64,000 bases of DNA from CAWGCE01 sp964480915 (GCA_964480915.1 CAYZRS010000007.1:62001-126000); one strand, 5' to 3'; shown: positions 9,353 through 18,060, counted from the stretch's first letter. The notes: generated by a model from the sequence alone, not told the origin. Made by a program: numbers and translations.

Positions 9353-10453
9353 TTATCGTCCGGTCCCCAAAAACGTTTTGATCGAGGCGAAGATGGCCTC
9401 CTTACTCTCAATGTCTGACAAGATCAGTCGTTCCTCGGACTGGCCGAATTCATCCCGTAGGCTGCGGATGTATTCGCCGCTGCCATATGGGCTTTCGACC
9501 TGTCCGTAGCAGAACAGATTGCAGTTTGGCAGGATATTCTGTCGCAGAATCGCCAGGCTCTGCTTGTTGTCCTCGCCCCAATTGTCTCCGTCGGAAAATT
9601 GGAAGCAGTAGATGTTCCATTCGTTCACCGGGAATTGCTGCTTGATCAGTTCTTCTGCGACTTGGTAGGCGCTGCTGATCCGCGTCCCGCCGCTCTCGCG
9701 CGTATGGTAAAACGTGTGTTCATCGACCTCTTTGGCGACGGCGTCGTGAATGATGTAGCGCCGTTCGACGCCCTCATACTGGCTTTGGATCCAAGTATCG
9801 ATCCAAAACGCTTCCGTACGAACGATCGATTTCTGCTCGTCCGTCATCGAGCCCGAAACATCCATCATGTAGATGATGACGGCGTTCGCCTGCGGCTCCT
9901 GCTTGGACGACCAGCTGCGGAACCGTTTATCCTCACCGATGGGCACGATTCGTGGGCGACGAAAATTGTAAGTTCCGGTGGCGACTTGGCGGCGCAGCGC
10001 CTGGACGTAAGTGCGCTTAAAGTGGCGCAACGATTCGGGCCCGTTGCGGCGGATGCTGTTGTATCGCGTCTTTTCGTCTTGCAGGTTCGCGTCCCCTTTC
10101 GGCTCGATGCGAGGCAATTCGAGTGCATCGGCCATCATGTCGGCTAGTTCTTGCATGTCGAGTTCGACCTCAAGCACGTGCGCCCCGGGTGCGTTGCCTG
10201 CGGCACCGGGTCCATCACCTTCACGCCCTTTGCCGACCGACTGCCCCTCGTCGCCCTCGCCCTGCCCGACACCGCCCGATCCATTGTCTCCGTAATGGAA
10301 ATGAGGAATGTCGAGCTGAGGAATGGGAATCGTGACCAGTTCCTTCCCCTTGCGGCCAACCATTTCGCCGTGGTTGATGTACTTCTTGAGGTTGTCGCGC
10401 ACTTTGCCGCGCACGATATCCTTGAAGCGAGTCTTATCGCGATCAATCTTCAT
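9353..10453 (-). CDS. DUF444 (YeaH/YhbH) family protein
   Basis: 366 residues. The N-terminus (IDRDKTRFKDIVRGKVRDNL) matches the start of YeaH/YhbH proteins, followed by a low-complexity Gly/Glu/Asp linker at about 70-100. A von Willebrand A-like C-terminal domain follows, with the metal-site motif DVSGSMTDEQ near residue 195. These proteins accompany the PrkA kinase and SpoVR and are implicated in nutrient-stress responses; Bacillus YhbH is linked to sporulation. Their biochemical role is unknown. The start has AGGT five bases upstream and lies 15 bases after the prkA stop. Confidence 0.92.
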   Translation of the reverse strand: MKIDRDKTRFKDIVRGKVRDNLKKYINHGEMVGRKGKELVTIPIPQLDIPHFHYGDNGSGGVGQGEGDEGQSVGKGREGDGPGAAGNAPGAHVLEVELDMQELADMMADALELPRIEPKGDANLQDEKTRYNSIRRNGPESLRHFKRTYVQALRRQVATGTYNFRRPRIVPIGEDKRFRSWSSKQEPQANAVIIYMMDVSGSMTDEQKSIVRTEAFWIDTWIQSQYEGVERRYIIHDAVAKEVDEHTFYHTRESGGTRISSAYQVAEELIKQQFPVNEWNIYCFQFSDGDNWGEDNKQSLAILRQNILPNCNLFCYGQVESPYGSGEYIRSLRDEFGQSEERLILSDIESKEAIFASIKTFLGTGR

Positions 10454-10468
10454 GGTGACCTGCCCTTG

Positions 10469-12520
10469 CTATTCCTTCACATCGCCGCGAGCGAAGATGC
10501 TGGCCACGTAATTCAGAACATCGGTGGCACTCTCTTCGTCGTAACCATAGTCGCGGATCAACCTTCCCTTAACGACATCGATCTTCTGCTGCGTGTCGGC
10601 GTCGACAACGTTGGAGACGAGCGTTGTTAGCTTGATCGAATCCTTTTGATCCTCGAACAGCTTGAGTTCGAGCGCTTTGTTTAGACGCTCGTTCGTTTTG
10701 TAATCGAACTTCTTGCCATCGATGGACAGGGCGCCGATGTAGTTCATGATTTCCCGACGGAAATCGTCCTTGCGAGAATCGGGAATATCGATCTTTTCTT
10801 CGATCGAACGCATCAGCCGTTCATCCGGCTCTTCGAATTGGCCGGTGTACTTGTTCTTGACCTTCTCGTGCTGTGTGTAGGCCTTCACATTGTCGATGTA
10901 GTTGGAACAGAGTCGACGCAGTGCGTCTTCATCGGCCGCGATGGCACGTTGCACCTCGTTCTTGACCGTGTTTTCATATTCTTCTTTGACGACGTCGAGC
11001 AGGTCACGGTACCGTTTGCGTAGTTCATCGGCGTTGATCAACGAGTGATGCTTGAGCCCCGCTTCGAGTTCGTTGAGAACCATGAACGGGTTCACTGTCG
11101 TGGCGTCGGGGTGTGCCACCAGCGCGTTCGAAATCTTGTCCTGGACATACCGAGGCGAGATGCCCAGCATGCCTTCGTTCACGGTCTCTTCGCGAAGCTC
11201 CTTGATGTTCTCTTCGGTAAAACCGGCCAGCGACTGGCCGTTGTAGAGCTTCATTTTTTGAAGGAGTGTCAGGTTGGCATGCTTGGGCTCTTCCAGGCGA
11301 GTTAAGACCGCCCACATCGCCGCCATTTCGATCGTGTGAGGCGCAATGTGCTTGCCGCGGACCTTGTCGCCGTTGTAATCCTTCGTGTAGATCTGGATCT
11401 CATCCGAGAGCTTGGTGACATATGGGATGTCGATTTTGACGGTACGGTCTCGCAGCGCTTCCATGAAGTCATTGCTTTGCAGGCGACGATACTCGGGCTC
11501 GTTCGTATGCCCGAGGATGACTTCATCAATGTCGGTCTGGGCGAACTTCTTGGGTTTGATCTTGTGTTCTTGGCTGGCACCCAGCAGGTCGTACAGGAAC
11601 GCCACGTCCAGTTTTAGGACTTCGATGAATTCGATCATACCGCGATTGGCAATGTTGAATTCCCCATCGAAGTTGAACGCGCGGGGGTCGCTGTCCGTGC
11701 CGTACTCGGCGATTTTGCGATAGTTGATATCGCCCGTCAGTTCGGTCGAGTCCTGGTTCTTTTCATCCTTGGGCTGGAAGGTTCCGATACCGATCCGATC
11801 TTTTTCGCTGAGGGTGAGTCGCTTGACACGGACATCGCCAACGACTTTGGTCCAATCGCCGCCAAACTTCTGCAATCGATCATTGAATTCGTGACGGCAG
11901 TAGGGGCACAAATCACCGCGAATCGTGACATGAAACGGGCTGTTGCCGTTAAGCGGATTGAGCTCATGCTCAACCATATCGCGGTGCTCGTCGGGAACGA
12001 GGTGCAATGGCTCTTCGTGCATCGGGCACCATTGAACGGTTGGTTCACCGCCGGCTTCCGAAGATGCCCAGCCGAGCATGTAAAGCGCCCCCTCGTCTGT
12101 GGTGGAATACTGCTCGAGCCCTTTCTTAAGCAGGCGGGCGATCGTGCTCTTGCTGCTGCCGACGGGACCGTGCAGCAGGAGGACTCGTTTCTCAATTCCG
12201 TATCCCTGGGCGGCGCTTTTGAAGGCGTTGACGAGTGAAGCGATCGATTCTTCCAGACCGAAAACCGCATCCTTGCCGCCCGCCAGCGGGTCGTCGAAGA
12301 ACTTGTAGTGCACCTTCTTTTCACGGCCCGCTTCGTACGTTTCCGTGCCATACGACAGAATCATGTCGTAGATGCGTTGGTAGGCGTTGCGAGTGATGCG
12401 GGGATTCTGTCGAATCAGGTCCAGATATTCGGCAAAGGTGCCGGTCCAATGGGCGCGTTGGAAATTGGTTAGATCTTGCTTCTCGCCGATCAACGAAATG
12501 ATGTCTCTGCCTTCAGCCAT
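10469..12520 (-). CDS. prkA: Serine protein kinase PrkA
   Basis: About 683 residues, typical of PrkA. It has an AAA-like ATPase core with Walker A GPVGSSKST (residues 118-126), then a cysteine-containing insert (CPMHEEP, CPYCRHEF) and the C-terminal PrkA kinase-like domain. PrkA is a cytoplasmic stress-linked serine kinase and possible AAA protease, usually transcribed with DUF444 and SpoVR as here. The start at 12520 is preferred because AGGAG lies about eight bases upstream; an ATG six codons earlier overlaps that site. It is the first gene of the operon, with a long non-coding leader region upstream. Confidence 0.95.
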   Translation of the reverse strand: MAEGRDIISLIGEKQDLTNFQRAHWTGTFAEYLDLIRQNPRITRNAYQRIYDMILSYGTETYEAGREKKVHYKFFDDPLAGGKDAVFGLEESIASLVNAFKSAAQGYGIEKRVLLLHGPVGSSKSTIARLLKKGLEQYSTTDEGALYMLGWASSEAGGEPTVQWCPMHEEPLHLVPDEHRDMVEHELNPLNGNSPFHVTIRGDLCPYCRHEFNDRLQKFGGDWTKVVGDVRVKRLTLSEKDRIGIGTFQPKDEKNQDSTELTGDINYRKIAEYGTDSDPRAFNFDGEFNIANRGMIEFIEVLKLDVAFLYDLLGASQEHKIKPKKFAQTDIDEVILGHTNEPEYRRLQSNDFMEALRDRTVKIDIPYVTKLSDEIQIYTKDYNGDKVRGKHIAPHTIEMAAMWAVLTRLEEPKHANLTLLQKMKLYNGQSLAGFTEENIKELREETVNEGMLGISPRYVQDKISNALVAHPDATTVNPFMVLNELEAGLKHHSLINADELRKRYRDLLDVVKEEYENTVKNEVQRAIAADEDALRRLCSNYIDNVKAYTQHEKVKNKYTGQFEEPDERLMRSIEEKIDIPDSRKDDFRREIMNYIGALSIDGKKFDYKTNERLNKALELKLFEDQKDSIKLTTLVSNVVDADTQQKIDVVKGRLIRDYGYDEESATDVLNYVASIFARGDVKE

Positions 12521-13308
12521 CTTCGGTTCTCCTGCCAATGCTGGCGTTTGGGGTTAGCTGACGAATGGCAGTCCTGAGTAAGATCCGCTTCGCAGCCTGA
12601 TCGCGTGTGACTGTCTTGTTTCCTTCGCAACCTTTCTGACCGGATGCGTCGTGGGGCGTTTCGCGCAGCACCCATCGCCCATTTCATGCGCAGTGAACAC
12701 TGAGCTCTGGGGAATCGATGGCAGCCCGAGAAATCGCTGGGACGCTACCGGTGAGAAAGTTTGCAAAGAGCACAAACGGGAGCCGCGTAATGCGCGAGCC
12801 TGGTGTGGCCGAGTCAAAACGTCGAGTCACGCTCCAGTCGAAGTATGTTTCGTGGTCTCTATCTCGGCAATATGAAAAAACGAATCGTCACTGCAATTGC
12901 CTGCAATGCAGGCATAATGAGTGGTCTCAATTCCACCAATCCGATCGGCGAAGAGGACAGTTCGTTTTTTGCATCATCAAGAAATACCAAAAAATACGGT
13001 TGACATTTTTCCATGCGCAACTCTTCGTAACGGTATTGTCGCGAACAGCAATGGCTGGCGGTTTCCTAGATGAGACCCTGCCGCTCGCACCTTTCCGGGC
13101 GCACTTTGGGTCGCCAAGGAGTTCCGCCTAGGTAGTATTCCTCATGCGTGACCTGACCTAATCGAATCGAAACGCACGAACGAAAACGCAATCGCGTAGG
13201 AATTCCCTAGTGCGATCCGACTCCCCCCCTTTCAGTGCTACGGTTCGTTGTCGGCAAAAAGGAGCCAATTTCTCACGTCGACGAAATCCCAAAACTGAAA
13301 CTTTCTTA
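12521..13308. other. Divergent intergenic region, 788 bp
   Basis: This holds no convincing gene and must carry the promoters of the prkA operon (leftward) and of the surface-protein gene (rightward). Noted elements are GCAATTGC at 12893-12900, directly followed by an inverted repeat with 7-base arms (TGCCTGC 12898-12904, GCAGGCA 12908-12914), and a perfect TTGACA near 13002 without a good -10 partner at normal spacing. Composition becomes AT-richer between about 12860 and 13030. Confidence 0.5.
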
Positions 13309-14337
13309 ATGTGGAATATGCCCATGTTGCTCAACCTGCTTACGACGAGAGCGGAGACCCCCGAAATCGCAGCCAGCCGCACCATTAACCTCGAGTCGCT
13401 CGAAGCACGAACGCTCTTCAGCGCTGCCGGATTCATCCCCGCCGAATTGTTGGAAGCGGGCGCAGTCGCCAACGAACCCCTAGCGACACAAATGGAACGC
13501 CTGGCGCCCGCTGCGAACAATCAAGCGGCGACGGAAGATATCGATGTCCAACCGGAAGTCGATCCGACAGAAGGCGAAACGCTGGCGGGCGACCTGGACG
13601 GCGATAACGTGGTCGATGCGAATGACATCAACATGCTGGCCAAGGCGGTCCGCTTGGATATCACGAATGAAGAGTTCGATCTCGACGGCGATGGTTCGGT
13701 CGGGCGGTCCGATCAAGACTTCCTGGTACGCGATATCCTCGGTACCGAATACGGAGATGCCAACCTTGACGGACGCGTCGACGGAGAGGACTTCAAGCAG
13801 TTGCAGGACAGCCTGTTCACGACAAACCATGGCTGGCAAAACGGCGACTTTAACGGGGATTTCCGCATCGACGGCATCGACTTTATCTGGTGGAATCAGT
13901 TCAAACAGCTGGAGACGCCGTTATCCCAAACGACCGATGCGGCTTCCGATGACGCTTCACCGAGCGACCAAGTGCCGAATGAAACGACGGAACTGGGGAC
14001 CGACATGACGCTGGAAGAAGACATGGCCACCGGAGCGACACCAAGAATTGACATCCAAGACAGCTTCGCGGCCAAAACCAAGGCCAAGGCGCTCGCCAAA
14101 ACGAGTGCGTTGATGGTTGCGGCAGCCGCGCCGCTGAGCGGGACGAGCCAGGGAGACGCTTCCCATTCGTTCGATTCAAAACTGGACGAACCGACCTGGC
14201 GGAGCGATGTCTTGAAAGCGAGTCATGAAGGCCTGCAAGGCAGGTTTTTCGCTGAGCTAAATAAGGCTTCTACGCGGGCTGAAGTGAAGGAAGCGAATTA
14301 CGACCTCCTGAAGAGTCTGGAAGAGTTCGTCATGTGA
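13309..14337 (+). CDS. LEPR-x-LL-type surface protein with dockerin-like calcium loops
   Basis: 342 residues from the chosen ATG (MWNMPMLL). Near the N-terminus is LESLEARTLFSA (28-39), a variant of the planctomycetal LEPRxLLSA motif found on exported and cell-surface proteins. Four EF-hand or dockerin-type loops follow: DLDGDNVVDAND (95-106), DLDGDGSVGRSD (124-135), DANLDGRVDGED (150-161) and DFNGDFRIDGID (180-191). The C-terminal third is acidic then Ala/Lys-rich and has no PEP-CTERM tail. It probably acts as a small calcium-binding cell-surface or matrix protein; no enzyme domain is seen. A strong terminator follows. Confidence 0.8.
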   Translation: MWNMPMLLNLLTTRAETPEIAASRTINLESLEARTLFSAAGFIPAELLEAGAVANEPLATQMERLAPAANNQAATEDIDVQPEVDPTEGETLAGDLDGDNVVDANDINMLAKAVRLDITNEEFDLDGDGSVGRSDQDFLVRDILGTEYGDANLDGRVDGEDFKQLQDSLFTTNHGWQNGDFNGDFRIDGIDFIWWNQFKQLETPLSQTTDAASDDASPSDQVPNETTELGTDMTLEEDMATGATPRIDIQDSFAAKTKAKALAKTSALMVAAAAPLSGTSQGDASHSFDSKLDEPTWRSDVLKASHEGLQGRFFAELNKASTRAEVKEANYDLLKSLEEFVM

Positions 14338-14370
14338 TTGCACCTGTGAAGCGTGAACTCGACCTTTAGG

Positions 14371-14402
14371 CGCCCTACTTCCATTCGAAGTAGGGCGTTT
14401 TT
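14371..14402 (+). terminator. Rho-independent terminator
   Basis: An 11-base perfect stem (CGCCCTACTTC at 14371-14381, GAAGTAGGGCG at 14387-14397) with a five-base loop is followed by TTTTT. It lies 34 bases after the stop of the surface-protein gene. Confidence 0.9.
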
Positions 14403-14408
14403 GGTTTC

Positions 14409-14463
14409 TCGAGGGAGCGAGTCTAGCGGGCGAAACTGGCCTGCATTAACTGGCCTGCATTAA
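14409..14463. repeat. 55-bp sequence duplicated at the left edge of the N gap
   Basis: These 55 bases, ending in two tandem copies of a 14-base unit (CTGGCCTGCATTAA), are identical to 14564-14618 on the other side of the gap. Exact identity over a k-mer-like length suggests the same genomic stretch was reported at both contig ends. Confidence 0.85.
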
Positions 14464-14563
14464 NNNNNNNNNNNNNNNNNNNNNNNNNNNNNNNNNNNNN
14501 NNNNNNNNNNNNNNNNNNNNNNNNNNNNNNNNNNNNNNNNNNNNNNNNNNNNNNNNNNNNNNN
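14464..14563. other. Assembly gap of 100 N
   Basis: Exactly 100 unknown bases, a common placeholder for a gap of unknown size. Because the flanks are identical, the true distance may be zero or negative, with only extra copies of the short tandem unit missing. Confidence 0.95.
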
Positions 14564-14618
14564 TCGAGGGAGCGAGTCTAGCGGGCGAAACTGGCCTGCA
14601 TTAACTGGCCTGCATTAA
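14564..14618. repeat. 55-bp sequence duplicated at the right edge of the N gap
   Basis: Identical to 14409-14463. Its last bases contain the stop codon of the minus-strand response regulator (TAA, 14615-14617), so the end of that gene is also present, in part, left of the gap. Confidence 0.85.
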
Positions 14619-15025
14619 TTGGCCAACAGTCGCTGCACACTTTCCAGCAAGCGGTCCATCGGAAAGGGCTTGCGAATGTAATCATCGACACCGAGCATTT
14701 CGGCGTATGCCTTGTGGCGACTGCCCTCGTTGGCGGTGATCATGATGATCCGAATCGGAACGGGACGTGACCGCCTCAATTTCTCGAGGACGAGAAAGCC
14801 ACTTCGCTTCGGCATCATCATATCGAGAATTACCAAATCCGGGTCTTCTCGCTCTGCCAGTGCCAAGCCTTGATTGCCGTCACGAGCAATGATGATTTCG
14901 TAGCCCGCCTTTTCGAGCGCGTAACGAAGCGACTCGATGATTTCAAAGTCATCATCCACGAGGAGGATGCGCTTGCCTTGCTTGGCAGCGGTCGGTTGTG
15001 CAGCTGCAGTCTCTTCAGAAGCCAT
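14615..15025 (-). CDS. Single-domain response regulator
   Basis: 136 residues from MASEETAA; an ATG nine codons upstream is a possible alternative. After an Ala/Thr/Gln leader comes a complete receiver domain: acidic patch DDD (24-26), phospho-acceptor Asp68 in VILDMMMP, Thr97 in MITANE and Lys119 in IRKPF. There is no output domain, so it must act as a CheY- or Spo0F-like phosphorelay carrier. No histidine kinase gene is nearby, so the partner is encoded elsewhere. The last codons fall within the sequence duplicated around the assembly gap. Confidence 0.9.
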   Translation of the reverse strand: MASEETAAAQPTAAKQGKRILLVDDDFEIIESLRYALEKAGYEIIIARDGNQGLALAEREDPDLVILDMMMPKRSGFLVLEKLRRSRPVPIRIIMITANEGSRHKAYAEMLGVDDYIRKPFPMDRLLESVQRLLAN

Positions 15026-15061
15026 GCGTGCGCCCTTCGGGTATCCGTCCATCGATTGCTG

Positions 15062-15073
15062 GAATGATCATTC
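15062..15073. promoter_or_regulatory. 12-bp perfect palindrome upstream of the response regulator
   Basis: GAATGATCATTC reads the same on both strands and lies 37 bases before the chosen start codon (10 before the alternative one). It could be an operator overlapping the promoter or leader. No regulator is known for it. Confidence 0.3.
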
Positions 15074-15145
15074 ATTCCGGCGGAAAGTTTGACAAGGTGG
15101 CCGCAGTCCAACAAGGGGAGAATGGATGAACTGCCTGGCACTGGT

Positions 15146-15178
15146 CCCTCGGCGGGGTGCGCCGCGCCGAGGGTTTTT
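15146..15178 (+). terminator. Rightward terminator hairpin with no visible gene
   Basis: Nine-base stem (CCCTCGGCG 15146-15154, CGCCGAGGG 15165-15173) with a ten-base loop is followed by TTTTT. Its T-tract is oriented for plus-strand transcripts, although both neighbouring genes are on the minus strand. On the minus strand the T-tract would precede the stem. Confidence 0.6.
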
Positions 15179-15350
15179 CTCTGAAAAAATGAGATGCTAC
15201 CGACGGGCAGCGGCCCGCAAAACGATCTGTGGTCCAGCAAATTGCCCCGATTCCGCGAATTCGTCAGCCCGCCTGCGAGCGACAGTTGGTCCGTTTCGCT
15301 GAAAATGGCTCGGCTGGGGCGAGCGGTCGTCCGGTGGGAGCTCGGTGCGG

Positions 15351-15848
15351 TCACTCCGATGCTTGCTCGCTCGCCAGCGCTGCTTCGGCCTGTTGCAGCC
15401 TCGCCTGGGTCTGTCGATGTCGTTCGTGAATCTCAAGATCGAAACCTTCGTGCTGTTCCAAATCGACGACCCCGCGATACTGGGCGTGGCACCGATAGCA
15501 CTCGAGCAGGTCGCCGACCAGTAAATAGAGGGTGACGTCAATCAGAGCGGTTGCGAATAGAATCGCATAGGTCGTGATCAGCATGTGGAAGGACCAGGCG
15601 ACACTGCTGGCGACGAAACCGAGCACCACGATGAAGACGCCCAGTCGCTGTGGAAAATCTTTCCGCAAGAACAGTTCGTCACTCGGGCACACCAAGCACT
15701 TCTTCAGCTCGGCCTCAGCCGCCGCTCCCTTCGTCAGCCGCAGCGCCGACTGGCATTCCTCACACAGGAGTTCTGTCGCGTCGCTGGCGACACTGGCGCG
15801 GCATATCTCACTGCATTCGGGGCAACTGTAGGTAATATTCAGCGGCAT
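15351..15848 (-). CDS. Zinc-ribbon membrane protein
   Basis: 165 residues. Cysteine pairs appear as CPEC (9-12) and CEEC near 29-32, and further pairs as CLVC and CYRCHAQ, suggesting two zinc ribbons. Between them are two membrane helices (about 69-90 and 92-112). A charged, Gln/Glu-rich coiled-coil tail closes the protein. Function is unknown; zinc-ribbon plus membrane-hairpin proteins of this kind are common in planctomycetes. It begins one base after the stop of the upstream membrane protein, so the two are translationally coupled. Confidence 0.7.
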   Translation of the reverse strand: MPLNITYSCPECSEICRASVASDATELLCEECQSALRLTKGAAAEAELKKCLVCPSDELFLRKDFPQRLGVFIVVLGFVASSVAWSFHMLITTYAILFATALIDVTLYLLVGDLLECYRCHAQYRGVVDLEQHEGFDLEIHERHRQTQARLQQAEAALASEQASE

Positions 15849-15849
15849 G

Positions 15850-16635
15850 CTAGAGCGGAAAGTGAGACGTTGCGGAAAGAAACTGCGAGCTTAGCTCGCC
15901 CAGAAAAACAGTGATGACGGCCACATAGAGTATACCTGTTGCGCTCTGCGTATTTGGAATTCGCAGCGTCTGCCACGTCATTCCGGCCAAAAAAAGCGTG
16001 CCGACAAGTCCGGCCAGCCAACGAATCGCCACCAGTGTCCACCACAGGCTTTGATGTGGGTTCCCGGCGGCCAACTCACCACTCAGGCCCCAACCGCAGA
16101 GCAGCATCCTCAATAACCCCGTGATCGCGATTCCCCAGATCAGACGTTTGAGTGGGGCGAGCTGCATTCCTGGGTTGTTCAGGTACCAGTGCCCCAGGAA
16201 CATCGCAGCGATGACGCAACCCAGCAAAAGTCCGCCCAGGCAAATATCCAGAAATCCTAGCCAGGGACCTGCGGTCGGAATGAGCTCTGGCAATTGAGCC
16301 TGGCCAATGGCCAAATGGGCAGCGGCCAAGGCGAGAGCCGCCACCAGCCCGAGTGCCCAGCGTCCGATACGACGTTGTTCATACAGCCAAATCACCGAAC
16401 CGACGTACGATGCGATCCCGGCAGCGAGCGCCAGTTGAAAGATAAGGCCCCGCGGCGCGAGGCCTGCCTCGCCACTGGCGATCGCGACCCCGGCAAACGT
16501 CGTCAGCCCCAGCGCGACCCACAAATGGACGCGGAAGTAGCCGGCGGTCACCAGAGCCGGTGACGTGCCCGCCATGGCAGCGGCCAGGCCAAATGTGAGC
16601 CGGAAGATGAATTGCACCAGAATGTTCCACAGCAT
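15850..16635 (-). CDS. Multi-pass membrane protein, unknown function
   Basis: 261 residues with about seven or eight membrane helices and very few charged residues. Landmarks are HLWVALGLTTFAGV near residue 37 and GHWYLNNPGMQLAPLKRL near 147, where a conserved His-Trp-Tyr group sits at a helix end. I do not recognise the family. It lies directly upstream of the zinc-ribbon membrane protein with one base between them, which suggests the two products act together in the inner membrane. Upstream, DUF309 is on the same strand 32 bases away. Confidence 0.65.
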   Translation of the reverse strand: MLWNILVQFIFRLTFGLAAAMAGTSPALVTAGYFRVHLWVALGLTTFAGVAIASGEAGLAPRGLIFQLALAAGIASYVGSVIWLYEQRRIGRWALGLVAALALAAAHLAIGQAQLPELIPTAGPWLGFLDICLGGLLLGCVIAAMFLGHWYLNNPGMQLAPLKRLIWGIAITGLLRMLLCGWGLSGELAAGNPHQSLWWTLVAIRWLAGLVGTLFLAGMTWQTLRIPNTQSATGILYVAVITVFLGELSSQFLSATSHFPL

Positions 16636-16667
16636 GATTGAGCCGCCCTTAGATGCACTTTGCGGTG

Positions 16668-17114
16668 TTATTCATCGTCGTCTTCCGATTCTGGCAATTC
16701 GGGTAGTTCGACGGGCGGATCGAGGTGAATTTCCGGGATTTTGTCGACCACAATCTCGACCAAAGGCCGTTTCTCTTCGCTGGCCAGGATCTCGGCACAG
16801 CAGTCTTCCAGCTGCGTCAGGAAGGTGGCCAGATCGAGCCCAAGGAAGTGGGGGGCGTACTCGTTCAAATAGCCGCGACAGCCGTGATACAGCTTCCGAG
16901 AGCCGCCTGTGTTGCCGTTCCCGAAATGATGCAGGCAGACCGCAGCTTGAATCAGCCCTTGATAGAAGCGACGAGCCGGCCCCTGCACGTCGGCCCACAG
17001 CTCTTCCCAGACTTCGTGAGCCTCGAAAAAGTCGCAATCGTTGAAATAGGCGATCCCCAACAGGTAGCGGTGGTCGTAGGCGGAGTCAGATGACGGCGAC
17101 TGGTTAGTATTCAC
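16668..17114 (-). CDS. DUF309 domain protein
   Basis: 148 residues. The DUF309 signature is clear: YFNDCDFFEAHEVWEELW followed by RRFYQGLIQAAVCLHHF. This helical family is widespread in bacteria and has no assigned function; the conserved His and Glu residues of the EAHEVWE motif may form an active or metal site. The C-terminus is very acidic (PESEDDDE). It is probably the first gene of a small operon with the two membrane proteins downstream. A second member lies at 35487-36005. Confidence 0.85.
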   Translation of the reverse strand: MNTNQSPSSDSAYDHRYLLGIAYFNDCDFFEAHEVWEELWADVQGPARRFYQGLIQAAVCLHHFGNGNTGGSRKLYHGCRGYLNEYAPHFLGLDLATFLTQLEDCCAEILASEEKRPLVEIVVDKIPEIHLDPPVELPELPESEDDDE

Positions 17115-17333
17115 TTGGTCACTCGATGAAGCGGCTGGAACAGCGACTTAGTATGTCAATTTGCCGAGCAAACCGACAGTGGTCTCGCCCAGCTAGAATG
17201 ACTGGTACGGCTTAAACGGAAGCGGCGTCGAATTCCAACAAAAAGGGTGCCAAAGTCTTGACGAATCTCGCCATTCATCCAAACTTAATCGCACACGGAA
17301 GCAGGCTCCTAAAACGCACGGTCCAGCACATTG

Positions 17334-17978
17334 ATGGCTCTTAGTTCTGACCGCCGCAAGCACGCGACAAAGATTGTCCGCAGGCTGAAACGCGACTATT
17401 CGCATGCCAAGTGTGCGCTCGATTACGATTCACCCGTGCAATTGCTCGTGGCGACCATTCTGTCGGCACAATGTACGGACGTTCGCGTCAACATCGTGAC
17501 CAAAGGGCTCTTCGGAAAGTACCCCGACGCCGCATCGCTGGCCAAGGCACCGCTCAAATCGATCGAAAAGAAGGTCCAAACGGCCGGCTTCTTCCGCAAC
17601 AAAGCGAAGAACATCAAAGCCTGCTGCCAGCGGTTGGTGGCCGAGCACGACGGCCAGGTCCCGCCAGATCTCGATATCTTGGTTACCCTGCCCGGCGTGG
17701 GCCGCAAGACGGCCAATGTCGTTCTGGGCACCGCGTTTGGCCTGGCAACGGGTGTTGTCGTCGATACCCACGTCGGACGTATCAGTCGCCGCCTCGGGAT
17801 GACCGCGGAAACCGATCCCGTGAAAGTCGAGCGCGACCTGGTCGAGCAACTGCCCAAAAAAGAATGGGTCTCGTTTTCGCATCGGATGATTTATCACGGC
17901 CGCGAAGTCTGCAAAGCCCGCCGACCTGACTGCGATCAATGCAAAATGAGCGACGTTTGCCCGAGGATTGGGATTTGA
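17334..17978 (+). CDS. nth: Endonuclease III
   Basis: 214 residues. This DNA glycosylase/AP lyase removes oxidised pyrimidines. Helix-hairpin-helix LPGVGRKTANVV contains catalytic Lys125, and Asp144 sits in VVDTHVGRISRRLG. The C-terminus has the 4Fe-4S spacing C-x6-C-x2-C-x5-C with Cys193, 200, 203 and 209. Length and motifs match standard Nth closely. A TTG directly before the ATG could also serve as start. It stands alone, 82 bases before dcd on the same strand. Confidence 0.96.
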   Translation: MALSSDRRKHATKIVRRLKRDYSHAKCALDYDSPVQLLVATILSAQCTDVRVNIVTKGLFGKYPDAASLAKAPLKSIEKKVQTAGFFRNKAKNIKACCQRLVAEHDGQVPPDLDILVTLPGVGRKTANVVLGTAFGLATGVVVDTHVGRISRRLGMTAETDPVKVERDLVEQLPKKEWVSFSHRMIYHGREVCKARRPDCDQCKMSDVCPRIGI

Positions 17979-18060
17979 TGTCGCCGCAACAAGCCAACGT
18001 GTTTTGTTCGAGTAACCAGCCGCACGGCAAACGCATGACTGCGTACAGGAGCTCTTTACG

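Noticed and set aside
13002..13040. Perfect TTGACA box in the prkA/surface-protein intergenic region
   Set aside because: No acceptable -10 hexamer at 16-18 bases, so not listed as a promoter.
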